Origin: Methanobacteriota archaeon
GTDB taxonomy: Archaea > Halobacteriota > Methanocellia > Methanocellales > Methanocellaceae
Assembly (NCBI GenBank): GCA_023436075.1
Contig: JAEZKS010000076.1
Location: forward strand, 1-17,095
Direction of reading: 5' to 3'
DNA: 17,095 bases
The notes under the pieces are model-generated. The model had not been told where the DNA came from. It did no database searches and saw only the letters and a program-made list of their open reading frames with translations. The position numbers and the translations under genes were made by a program. The first letter of the stretch is position 1, and each line of letters starts with the position of its first letter. Below are positions 7,636 to 13,783 of this stretch, piece after piece.

Positions 7636-8643
7636 TCAGACGAGGTTCCGCAGTCCTGCACTATTGGCGAGTTCCATGGCCCGGGCAACTTCGGTTGCCG
7701 TAAGCACCCGGGCGATCTCCTGGAACTTCTCTGTCCGGTATTCGGGATGGTACTGGAACATCAGGTTGAACCGGACGTCGAGGCCGAGGTTTGCGGCGCA
7801 CCATTGCATGATCGGTCTGGCGCAGCAGTCCACGTGTCCTGGTAGCACTAGCAGCCTGACAAGTACGTCTGCCTGCCTTCTCGCCTCCAGGAAGTTCCGA
7901 GTCGTGATCGGCCAGTAGGACTCGATGCCAGAATAGCGGCGGGCATGATCATCGTCGCCATAGCGGAAATCAGCCAGGTACAGATCGACAGCGCCGTCGA
8001 GTAATTTCATTGCCTCCGGCGTCATGTACATGTTCGAGTTCCAGATGACGGGCAGGCTTACGTCCATGGCTTTGATGACCTTCAGCACGGTGGCAAGGTG
8101 TGGCGTGGGGTCGCCGCCGACGAAGTTGACGTTAGTCGATCCCTGCCTGTACCGGAGCTCGATCAGCTTTGCAAGACGACTGGCATCAGCGACAGGCCCT
8201 CTGATCATCCTGGCGATAGGCCAGTTCTGGCAGTAGGAGCAATCGAAATTGCAGCCCTCGAAGAAGATCGTGTGAGAAGGGACGAGATCAGGCTCTTCGC
8301 CGTTATGCAGGAATTCCGAAGCTAAATGTGAAACGGCATCGCAGCCGCAGGCACCCGCTTTCACGAATCGGTCGATTCCGCAGCGACGCTCGCAGAAGCG
8401 ACAGTTCTCCAGCATCCGCTCTGCCATCTCGATCTTCACGTCGAGCAGCGACGGGGACGTCCCTGGCATCTCCGACAAAGGCGCGCCCGCCTTTAGCAGC
8501 TTTCGGTATTCGATCATGAGCAGATCGTGGTGCTCTATGAGAAACTCGTCGTCCATAGCCCTATAGCCAGCATTGGCCGCGATGCTCTTCAGGATCATGA
8601 ACCGGGCCGACGCGCCGCGAAGCACTTGATCGTAGCGTTTCAT
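7636..8643 (-). CDS. Radical SAM protein of the PflX-like (COG1313) type
   Basis: The 335-residue protein has the radical SAM cluster motif CxxxCxxC at C131, C135 and C138 (EGCNFDCSYCQNWPIA), and a GGDPTPH segment (about 175-181) in place of the SAM-contacting GGEPT. Before the core there is a second Cys group (C81, C84, C88, C99, C101), as in PflX-like proteins related to pyruvate-formate-lyase activases. It should bind a 4Fe-4S cluster and cleave S-adenosylmethionine to a 5'-deoxyadenosyl radical; the target is unknown. The N-terminal 80 residues are helical and have no motif I know. ATG 8643 has no strong Shine-Dalgarno site. The gene is divergent from the zinc-ribbon gene and heads the minus-strand run. 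Confidence 0.85.
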   Translation of the reverse strand: MKRYDQVLRGASARFMILKSIAANAGYRAMDDEFLIEHHDLLMIEYRKLLKAGAPLSEMPGTSPSLLDVKIEMAERMLENCRFCERRCGIDRFVKAGACGCDAVSHLASEFLHNGEEPDLVPSHTIFFEGCNFDCSYCQNWPIARMIRGPVADASRLAKLIELRYRQGSTNVNFVGGDPTPHLATVLKVIKAMDVSLPVIWNSNMYMTPEAMKLLDGAVDLYLADFRYGDDDHARRYSGIESYWPITTRNFLEARRQADVLVRLLVLPGHVDCCARPIMQWCAANLGLDVRFNLMFQYHPEYRTEKFQEIARVLTATEVARAMELANSAGLRNLV

Positions 8644-8736
8644 CTTAACAGGATGTTTCTAGGGCAGGTGAAAATCAACTTTTCGTCTCCGCCGCCTGTA
8701 AGCGATCGCACACAAGGCCTCAGATCATTTCGGCAA

Positions 8737-8749
8737 TAAAAATTTAAAC
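8737..8749 (+). promoter_or_regulatory. TATA box of the zinc-ribbon gene
   Basis: An A/T tract ending in AATTTAAAC is centred about 36 bp before ATG 8780, again the leaderless spacing. Confidence 0.5.
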
Positions 8750-8779
8750 TAACAGCGCCAATCTTTTTTCTGATAACCC

Positions 8780-9199
8780 ATGGCAGAGCCGATCAAGTAC
8801 ACGATGAAGACCGACCCGGCAGGCATGGTAGGCCGAGAGTGCCCGAAGTGCAAGTCGTACTTCAAGGTGCCGCTGAAAGATACGGACTGCGAAGAGATGA
8901 CGTGCCCGGTCTGCGGCCAGAAACGGGAGTGCAAAAAATTCACCACGGAGGAACAGATCGACTACATTAACTCGGTTATCTTCCACAGGAACGAGTGCCC
9001 GATCGACGAGCGCCAGGGATATTCGAAGGTGAAGCCATGCCATGACTACGTCGAAACGCCAGCGAAGTGCATATGGGGATGCGACGTGTGCGGCAAACAG
9101 TTCGGCATGCAGGAAAAAACCCCGGAAACCTGCCCGATCTGCGGTACCGGTAGAGACCATCTGCACCTGGAAAACAAGTGCGACTACAATCCGCTCTGA
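8780..9199 (+). CDS. Small protein with four CxxC zinc knuckles
   Basis: I do not recognise a named family. The 139-residue soluble protein has four CxxC pairs at 21-24 (CPKC), 42-45 (CPVC), 101-104 (CDVC) and 118-121 (CPIC), plus Cys at 37, 51, 73, 87, 97 and 134. The pairs form two two-knuckle units: 21-45, zinc-ribbon-like, and 101-121, ending in CPICGTGRDHL, which resembles a rubredoxin or rubrerythrin-type knuckle. It probably binds two zinc or iron ions. The middle (52-100) is charged and helical. ATG 8780 follows a TATA box at leaderless distance. A palindrome lies 11 bp after the stop. Whether it acts in redox chemistry or nucleic-acid binding cannot be read from the sequence. Confidence 0.75.
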   Translation: MAEPIKYTMKTDPAGMVGRECPKCKSYFKVPLKDTDCEEMTCPVCGQKRECKKFTTEEQIDYINSVIFHRNECPIDERQGYSKVKPCHDYVETPAKCIWGCDVCGKQFGMQEKTPETCPICGTGRDHLHLENKCDYNPL

Positions 9200-9210
9200 A
9201 TTTAAAGTGT

Positions 9211-9228
9211 AATTAGATATTTCTAATT
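9211..9228. repeat. Perfect 7-bp palindrome with 4-nt spacer
   Basis: AATTAGA (9211-9217) and TCTAATT (9222-9228) are separated by TATT. It lies between the zinc-ribbon stop and the TATA-like GATATAG at about 9253-9259 of the next gene. It could be a small terminator hairpin or an upstream operator; no strong T-run follows it. Confidence 0.45.
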
Positions 9229-9319
9229 GTAAAAACCCAGAAAAACACACTTTGATATAGAACGATGGACGATAGATCATAGGGGGCTAAGATACCCGTC
9301 ATTGGCAGGTGTGCACGAA

Positions 9320-9991
9320 ATGTCAATGAAAAAATCCCTCGAACAGCCCGTGGTCGATGCCGTCATTCGTCATGCATACGCGCTCCGCGAAGATGAAGAG
9401 ATGGCCCTGCTCAGCGCTTTTCTATCCATATCTTACCGCATCCATCGGGAAGCGGTGGAATACGTGATGCCGGGCGGGGATTTTGACCAGATCATAGCCA
9501 TGGACGAAGGGGTAATCGAAACGCCCGTTCTCGCAATGGCGGAAGATACCTTAATCGATCATTCGGCTGCAGTATCCGCATATCGCGAATCGCTGATCGC
9601 CAGGTGCCTGCGATACATCCGCAACATGCTCCAGCACCGGGAACGCGAACTTCAGGAAGAAGAGGAAATCGCGCTCCTTAATGCCATCGAGGGCGTCGCC
9701 GACCAGGTACACAGGGAGGCGTTCGAGAAGGAATTATCGGCAGGCGTCGATAGTAGCTGCCGGTTTACGGCCGCTTACGAACGGCCGCGTCCCGACCACC
9801 GGGAAGTCAGAGGAATGCCGATCGTGGAAGTCATCGCTGTCAAAGAGGGAAAGCCGGGCACGACGAGGAAGTACGTGCGGCCCCGGGACAAGTACATCGC
9901 GCTCATGGATGAAGAACTGAAGATTACCCGCGGTATCATCGACAGAAACAGGGCACTGTCGCAGGGTTATTTGAAGAATCATGCTATCTGA
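9320..9991 (+). CDS. Unrecognised acidic helical protein with an internal duplication
   Basis: I do not recognise the family. The 223-residue soluble protein is largely helical and acidic. It contains two related segments. The first, DEEMALLSAFLSISYRIHREA, is encoded at about 9392-9454; the second, EEEIALLNAIEGVADQVHREA, at about 9659-9721. They share E-E, ALL, A, and HREA-(V/F)-E in the same spacing, with further similarity on both sides. The C-terminal 50 residues are basic and differ from both repeats (KPGTTRKYVRPRDKY). ATG 9320 is chosen because AGGTG lies 9 nt upstream; TTG 9302 and GTG 9311 are in frame but lack such a site. There is no signal peptide or TM helix. A TATA-like GATATAG lies at about 9253-9259. 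Confidence 0.65.
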   Translation: MSMKKSLEQPVVDAVIRHAYALREDEEMALLSAFLSISYRIHREAVEYVMPGGDFDQIIAMDEGVIETPVLAMAEDTLIDHSAAVSAYRESLIARCLRYIRNMLQHRERELQEEEEIALLNAIEGVADQVHREAFEKELSAGVDSSCRFTAAYERPRPDHREVRGMPIVEVIAVKEGKPGTTRKYVRPRDKYIALMDEELKITRGIIDRNRALSQGYLKNHAI

Positions 9992-10069
9992 AAAATGCAT
10001 ATCGTGAAACAGGCCGTTGATAGCAGGCCAGCATAAGAATCATCTTCAGTCGAGTTTTCCAGAGGAAAT

Positions 10070-10077
10070 AGTATAAG
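10070..10077 (+). promoter_or_regulatory. TATA-like box of the metallo-hydrolase gene
   Basis: AGTATAAG is centred about 38 bp before the ATG at 10112, matching the leaderless spacing of other genes here. A second box, GTTTATAAG (10095-10103), would instead start transcripts near 10125, downstream of the in-frame TAG. Confidence 0.4.
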
Positions 10078-10111
10078 CCATCGACAATCGAAGTGTTTAT
10101 AAGTGCTTGAT

Positions 10112-10207
10112 ATGGCATAGATTACGATCTTTGATGGCCTTGACACAATCGGCGGTAACAAAATCTATGTCGAAGAGAACGGCAGAGGTGTCTTTCTCGA
10201 CTTTGGT
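10112..10207 (+). pseudogene. Conserved N-terminal coding segment interrupted by in-frame TAG
   Basis: Read in the frame of the downstream gene, this segment gives Met-Ala-TAG and then ITIFDGLDTIGGNKIYVE and GVFLDFG, a standard opening for archaeal RNase J-like metallo-hydrolases, which usually begin M-K-I-T. The TAG is at 10118-10120. No ATG, GTG or TTG follows in this frame before ATG 10208. Possible explanations are a nonsense mutation (AAG to TAG is one change), a sequencing error, readthrough, or a rare ATT start at 10121. The homology-like reading is plain; the cause cannot be decided here. Confidence 0.65.
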
Positions 10208-11689
10208 ATGAATTTTGCCAGACACGGCGCCTTTTTCGATGAGTTTCTTAAGGAAAGGGACACCAGCGGCATTTACGATCTCGCATGCCTGGACATAATT
10301 CCCCGGCTCGACATTTACCGGGACGATCTGATCACGTCAGACCTTGCGCCCACCATCAGGTCATATCCTAAATTAAATGTCGAAGCAGTGCTTCTCAGCC
10401 ATGCGCATGTAGATCACAGTGGCCATATTGCCTTACTCGATGCCAAAATTCCGATCATGGCGTCTCCGATTAGCATTGCAATATTGAAGGCTATCAGGGA
10501 CTCTTCGAATACCAAAGTCAGCACCGACATCCCCTACATGTCGATCAGAGAGCCCGAATTCGATGGGATATACCTGTCCGGATCGGCTAAAAATTATGTC
10601 TCCCGTGATCTCGCGTGCCAGTCAACCATGCCAGAAGCCCTCGCCGAGTTCGTCCACCAGCGACCGGAGGACCCATCGAAAAAAGCTACAAAAAACAAAG
10701 CGACAGAACATAAGGGCAGCATGAAGCCCGGCAAAATCTGCTGTTTTGACGAACTGAAGCTATCTTTCAAAGTGAGTTCTTTCAAGATGGACCACTCGAT
10801 CTACGGCGCCCTTGCCTATGTGCTCGACTCGGAAAATGGCAGCATTGCCTATACTGGCGATTTCAGGATAGGCAAGCGTGGCGATACTGAGCTGGAGAAG
10901 TTTATCGAGAAAGCCAGGGACGCGTCCACGCTAATCATAGAAGGCACCCGTGCTGGCAGGGAAGGGGATAATACGGTCGACGAAGGAGACGTCAAAGAAA
11001 ACTGCCAGAAGACAGCCGAAGAGGCACAAGGGATAGTTGTCGCTGACTATTCGGCAAGGAACTTCGAGCGGATGAAGACATTCATGGAGATCGCCAGGAA
11101 AACAGGACGTCAGTTAGTCATAACAATGAAAGACGCCTATGCGCTGCACGCTATCAAATGCGCTGACGGGCCAGCTTTCCTGGACGACCTCCTTGTCTAT
11201 AGCGAAGTCAAAGGGAGAACCAACGTATGGGAAAGGTACCTGAACGGACGGGAAACTCTTAGCTATGTCACTGCAAACGATGTCAGGAAAAACCTCGACG
11301 GGTTCATCCTTTCGTTTTCATTCTTCGACATGAGCGACCTCATCGACATCCGGCCAGATGCCGGCACGTATATCTATTCGTCATCCGAAGCGCACAGCGA
11401 AGAGCAGGCTATCGATTTCATAAAACTGAAGAACTGGCTCGATCGCTTGGGACTGAAGTCTGCGGGCTTCGACATCCGGGCGGAAGACGGAAAAATAAGG
11501 CCGTACTTCGATACGGGATTCCACACGTCAGGGCATGCAGCTAAAGAGGATATCATCAAGGTCATCGATAATGTTGACCCTGACGTCATAATCCCGGTGC
11601 ACACAGAGAAGAGCCAGTGGTTCGAAGATCAGTTCGGCGGGTCATATGTCGTTAAAAGGTTGAATATCGGAGAGAAGTTTGAGTTGTAG
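10208..11689 (+). CDS. RNase J-like metallo-beta-lactamase/beta-CASP-type hydrolase
   Basis: The protein has the metallo-beta-lactamase zinc motif HAHVDH (65-70 from this ATG), a second His in FKMDHSIYG, the metal-bridging Asp in AYTGDFRIG, and C-terminal beta-CASP-like motifs: FHTSGHAAKEDI and then DVIIPVHTEKS. This set is typical of RNase J and related RNA-processing or nuclease enzymes with two zinc ions. At 493 residues from ATG 10208 it lacks the first strand of the fold, which is encoded just upstream in the same frame (10121-10207) behind a TAG codon. I give 10208 because it is the first standard start after the TAG, but a product from here would lack the DTIGGNKIY strand and may fold poorly. 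A 25-codon frame from ATG 10134 ends at 10211, overlapping ATG 10208 as ATGA; this could couple translation or be chance. Confidence 0.8.
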   Translation: MNFARHGAFFDEFLKERDTSGIYDLACLDIIPRLDIYRDDLITSDLAPTIRSYPKLNVEAVLLSHAHVDHSGHIALLDAKIPIMASPISIAILKAIRDSSNTKVSTDIPYMSIREPEFDGIYLSGSAKNYVSRDLACQSTMPEALAEFVHQRPEDPSKKATKNKATEHKGSMKPGKICCFDELKLSFKVSSFKMDHSIYGALAYVLDSENGSIAYTGDFRIGKRGDTELEKFIEKARDASTLIIEGTRAGREGDNTVDEGDVKENCQKTAEEAQGIVVADYSARNFERMKTFMEIARKTGRQLVITMKDAYALHAIKCADGPAFLDDLLVYSEVKGRTNVWERYLNGRETLSYVTANDVRKNLDGFILSFSFFDMSDLIDIRPDAGTYIYSSSEAHSEEQAIDFIKLKNWLDRLGLKSAGFDIRAEDGKIRPYFDTGFHTSGHAAKEDIIKVIDNVDPDVIIPVHTEKSQWFEDQFGGSYVVKRLNIGEKFEL

Positions 11690-11710
11690 TCCTGTATAAG
11701 AAGCCGCGGG

Positions 11711-11788
11711 CTTAGCAAAAGAGCCCGACGACCTAAACAAGAGAACCCGACGGCTAAACAAGAGAACCCGACGGCTCGGTCGCGCGCG
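11711..11788. repeat. CGCGCG-headed tandem repeat, site B (reverse orientation)
   Basis: Two identical 21-bp units (11733-11753 and 11754-11774; core GAGAACCCGACGG) and one diverged 22-bp unit (11711-11732) precede the head CTCGGTCGCGCGCG (11775-11788). On the opposite strand this reads head, then three units starting CCGTCGGG or GTCGTCGGG, the same design as at 326-402. Confidence 0.8.
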
Positions 11789-11884
11789 TGCGAATGCCAG
11801 TGGCGAGGCTGTTGATGGTTGTCGGACCTCATTAAACATTACCTCTTCCTGACTATATTTCGTTATCAGACGATTCTATTCGTT

Positions 11885-11925
11885 CGTCTCTGCGTTCTCT
11901 GCGCCTCCTCTGCGATCTCTGCGAG
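11885..11925 (+). repeat. CTCTGCG-rich repeat unit R1
   Basis: The 41-bp unit holds four CTCTGCG heptamers. It is identical over all 41 bp to 12694-12734 and matches the complement of 12104-12142 at 37 of 39 positions. Similarity continues for about 20 bp on its right side (GTACGACGCATGCC against GTACTACGCAAGCC in the complement of 12081-12094). Confidence 0.9.
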
Positions 11926-12000
11926 CATCTAGTACGACGCATGCCAAACAGGACCGATTTTCATGGCACTCACTTGAAAACTATATTTATCATCAACAGA

Positions 12001-12024
12001 GTTCTCTGCGCCGTCTCTGCGGGA
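12001..12024 (+). repeat. Short CTCTGCG repeat r2
   Basis: Two CTCTGCG heptamers followed by GGGAAT. The complement of 12811-12838 also ends CTCTGCGGGAAT, so r2 and that copy are a related inverted pair outside the larger units. Confidence 0.7.
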
Positions 12025-12103
12025 ATGAAACTTCGCCCTAGTTCCGTGCCGTCATAGCAGGGCACGCACCATAGCCATATAAAGGCTTGCGTAGTACGAT
12101 ATT

Positions 12104-12142
12104 CTCGCAGAGATCGCAGGGAAGGCGCAGAGAACGCAGAGA
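12104..12142 (-). repeat. CTCTGCG-rich repeat unit R3 (left inverted repeat)
   Basis: The complement of this 39-bp unit matches R1 and R5 at 37 of 39 positions. With R5 it forms inverted repeats around the GxxExxY gene, and its inner edge is 3 bp from that gene's stop codon. Identity with R5 continues outward through ACGATATT. Confidence 0.88.
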
Positions 12143-12145
12143 TGA

Positions 12146-12559
12146 TTATTCTTTAGGAGACATGACCTGCCGGTTAATTCCGTCTACTGCGCGTGAAGTA
12201 TTGAAGTTAATCAGGTATCCCACTTGTTTCTTACTAATCCTCAGGTAGGTTCTTATTTGCTGAAAATGAACTGGCGTAAGTTTCTCTACTGCCTTCAATT
12301 CGACGATAACCTCATTCTCGACCAGTAAATCCATTTTGTAGGCATCTCTTACGATTTCTCCATCCAGATCAATCGGCAGATATACTTCGGATTCTACAGT
12401 TAGCCCGTTTTTCTTTAGTTCATGATAAAGTGCTCTCTGGTAGAAATGCTCCAGGAGTCCCGGGCCCCATCTTTTATGTACCTGTATTGCAGCGTCAAAG
12501 ACCTGGTCACCTATTCGATTCACGTATTCTGGTGGCTCTTGATATTGGGTAGTTGTCAT
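12146..12559 (-). CDS. GxxExxY family protein (PD-(D/E)xK nuclease-like)
   Basis: The 137-residue product carries the family-defining GxxExxY motif in WGPGLLEHFYQRALYHEL, and a PD-(D/E)xK-like core: YKMDLLVENEVIVELKAVE supplies the Asp and the ExK (E-L-K), followed by HFQQIRTYLRISKKQVGYLINFN. This fold is that of restriction-type nucleases and Holliday junction resolvases, but no activity is established for this family as far as I know. ATG 12559 (MTTTQYQEPP) is chosen over ATG 12622 because a TATA-like CTTATTTA lies 36 bp upstream and the length then equals that usual for the family. The gene sits inside a pair of CTCTGCG-rich inverted repeats (12104-12142 and 12694-12734), suggesting a mobile or repeat-linked cassette. 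Confidence 0.88.
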   Translation of the reverse strand: MTTTQYQEPPEYVNRIGDQVFDAAIQVHKRWGPGLLEHFYQRALYHELKKNGLTVESEVYLPIDLDGEIVRDAYKMDLLVENEVIVELKAVEKLTPVHFQQIRTYLRISKKQVGYLINFNTSRAVDGINRQVMSPKE

Positions 12560-12590
12560 TATATGACCATATACTAATATACGATAATAT

Positions 12591-12600
12591 GTAAATAAGT
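12591..12600 (-). promoter_or_regulatory. TATA box of the GxxExxY gene
   Basis: On the minus strand ACTTATTTAC lies about 36 bp before ATG 12559. It would place the transcript start near 12569, downstream of ATG 12622, which therefore is unlikely to be used. Confidence 0.5.
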
Positions 12601-12668
12601 TTTCATTGGATAAAAAATCCATGCGTATAGTCCTCTAAGGCCTTAATTCTCTGAGCACTATTCCAACC

Positions 12669-12838
12669 AGTCTCTGCGTTCCATGAAAATTATCGTCTCT
12701 GCGTTCTCTGCGCCTCCTCTGCGATCTCTGCGAGAATATCGTGCCGCGCATTGTACTGACAGGATTAGCGACGCTGCCCTGGTTAGGCTTAGCGCCGAAT
12801 ACTATAGAACCGTTATTCCCGCAGAGAACGCAGAGACG
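12669..12838. repeat. CTCTGCG repeat cluster upstream of the GxxExxY gene (includes R5)
   Basis: It starts with a single heptamer (12669-12680), then the 41-bp unit R5 (12694-12734), identical to 11885-11925, and ends with an inverted short copy (12818-12838, CGCAGAGAACGCAGAGACG). R5 is followed by AATATCGTGCCGCGCATTG, which resembles the outer flank of R3. A plus-strand reading frame through the cluster (12683-12934) is an artefact of the repeat. Confidence 0.88.
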
Positions 12839-12950
12839 TTAAAACATATAGATGTAACCTCTTTTAATCCTCATTGCGTTCGCAGCCTTATAGTACCTCA
12901 TCGATTCGCTGAGCAATTCGGCCGATGCAGATAAATTTTAATACCATCAT

Positions 12951-12970
12951 GTTATATAGACTTATATAAC
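12951..12970. promoter_or_regulatory. Perfect palindrome, candidate operator of the first TA-like gene
   Basis: GTTATATA (12951-12958) and TATATAAC (12963-12970) are separated by GACT. A TATA-like ATAAATTTTA at about 12931-12940 predicts a transcript start near 12962, inside the palindrome, a position suited to autorepression. A weak GAGG site precedes the ATG at 12985. The palindrome's own TATATA could alternatively be the TATA box. Confidence 0.6.
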
Positions 12971-12984
12971 AAATCGAGGCAGAC

Positions 12985-13269
12985 ATGTTAAGCCCTGCAG
13001 AAAAAAGAAAGGTCATTCACCAGCCCAAACTCGACACGATCAGGATGGTCGAGGATTTTATCAGGGAGCACAGTGGCGAATATAAAAAGAGGTCGTTATG
13101 GGAAAATCTTCCGAAAAAGATGATGTATCAGACTTATTGTGTGATCATAGATTATCTCCTGGAATCACATAAAATCGCCATGGACAGAGAAGGTACCATC
13201 GGATGGACGTGGAACCCGGAATTAGTTAAGAAATACTTAGAAAGCGAAGATCTGATAATAAGAAAATAA
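12985..13269 (+). CDS. Small helical protein, candidate antitoxin (winged-helix-like)
   Basis: The 94-residue charged protein has the order helix (KLDTIRMVEDFIREHSGEY), KKRSLWENLPKKMMYQTYCVIIDYLLESHKI, then AMDREGTIGWTWNPE, consistent with a small winged helix whose wing is the DREGTIGW hairpin. I assign no firm family. It is followed on the same strand by a RelE-like gene 67 bp after its stop, and both genes have a perfect palindrome upstream. That context suggests the DNA-binding partner of a toxin-antitoxin pair; this is inference. ATG 12985 follows GAGGCAGAC. There is no membrane segment. Confidence 0.65.
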   Translation: MLSPAEKRKVIHQPKLDTIRMVEDFIREHSGEYKKRSLWENLPKKMMYQTYCVIIDYLLESHKIAMDREGTIGWTWNPELVKKYLESEDLIIRK

Positions 13270-13297
13270 CTTTGTCTTAATTACATTTATCGGTAAA

Positions 13298-13334
13298 TTA
13301 ATAATTAATCATATGCAACTTAGTAGTTGCATAT
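13298..13334 (+). promoter_or_regulatory. TATA box and perfect palindrome ahead of the RelE-like gene
   Basis: The tract AATTAATAATTAATC (about 13296-13310) is centred about 35 bp before ATG 13337. Immediately after it, ATATGCAACT (13311-13320) and AGTTGCATAT (13325-13334) form a perfect 10-bp inverted repeat with spacer TAGT, spanning the predicted transcript start. This is a good operator candidate, and if transcribed it could form a hairpin just before the start codon. Confidence 0.6.
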
Positions 13335-13336
13335 TC

Positions 13337-13669
13337 ATGAAAAATATAGTCGGTCTTGCGGACAAGTCCGTCAAAAAGAAGTTATCAGAGCTTCAAAATT
13401 CCACATCTGAAGACCAGTACAGGCTTACGACTATAAATAATGCCATTGACCGGCTCGAGGATAATGTCTTTTGTGGTATACAGATACAGAAAAACATCAT
13501 CCCTCATGAATATAAAAAGAAGTATCAAATAGACAACTTATGGAAGTATGATCTTCCTGGCGGATGGCGATTATTGTATTTTGTCATCGAGGACGGAGAG
13601 AACACCGTAGCTGTTATCATTGACTGGATGTCTCACAAAGAGTACGAGCGTTTATTCAATTACGGCTGA
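13337..13669 (+). CDS. RelE/ParE-superfamily toxin-like protein
   Basis: The 110-residue protein has a helical first half (VGLADKSVKKKLSELQNS, NAIDRLEDNVFCG) and a compact beta-rich end: NLWKYDLPGGWRLLYFVIE, then TVAVIIDWMSHKEYERLF. The WRLLY strand and the HKEYER ending are typical of the RelE/ParE-like archaeal family, whose better known members cleave mRNA on the ribosome. Activity here is inferred. ATG 13337 is chosen over ATG 13313 because the TATA-like tract lies at leaderless distance from it and the extra eight residues are encoded by the palindrome. The preceding small gene is the likely antitoxin, but the gap of 67 bp and the separate promoter are unusual for such operons. Confidence 0.72.
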   Translation: MKNIVGLADKSVKKKLSELQNSTSEDQYRLTTINNAIDRLEDNVFCGIQIQKNIIPHEYKKKYQIDNLWKYDLPGGWRLLYFVIEDGENTVAVIIDWMSHKEYERLFNYG

Positions 13670-13783
13670 TCTATTGATATTTATGCTTGTCAGTTTATTA
13701 TCCGACTCTCAATACATAACCGCATAATTAGATAATATTATTTTTATACATTCAACACTGACCCTCTAAAAGGTGGATTGACA

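Larger units (their letters stand above)
11690..12103. other. Gene-less repeat-rich region
   Basis: No coding frame in this stretch has family character. It holds the CGCGCG-headed repeat (11711-11788), a CTCTGCG-rich unit (11885-11925) with related DNA to about 11945, and a short CTCTGCG unit (12001-12024). TATATTTAT at about 11982-11990 is promoter-like but leads to no gene on the plus strand. Confidence 0.5.

Noticed and set aside
10118..10120. TAG read as pyrrolysine
   Set aside because: No PYL-type context or pyl gene is visible, and pyrrolysine at residue 3 of a hydrolase has no precedent I know; a mutation or error is simpler.
11629..11839. Two minus-strand frames over the site B repeat
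   Set aside because: Their repeated peptide (RVLLFSR and CLAVGFS) is just the tandem DNA repeat translated.
12683..12934. 83-residue plus-strand frame
   Set aside because: It is read through the R5 and short CTCTGCG repeats and has no protein family character.
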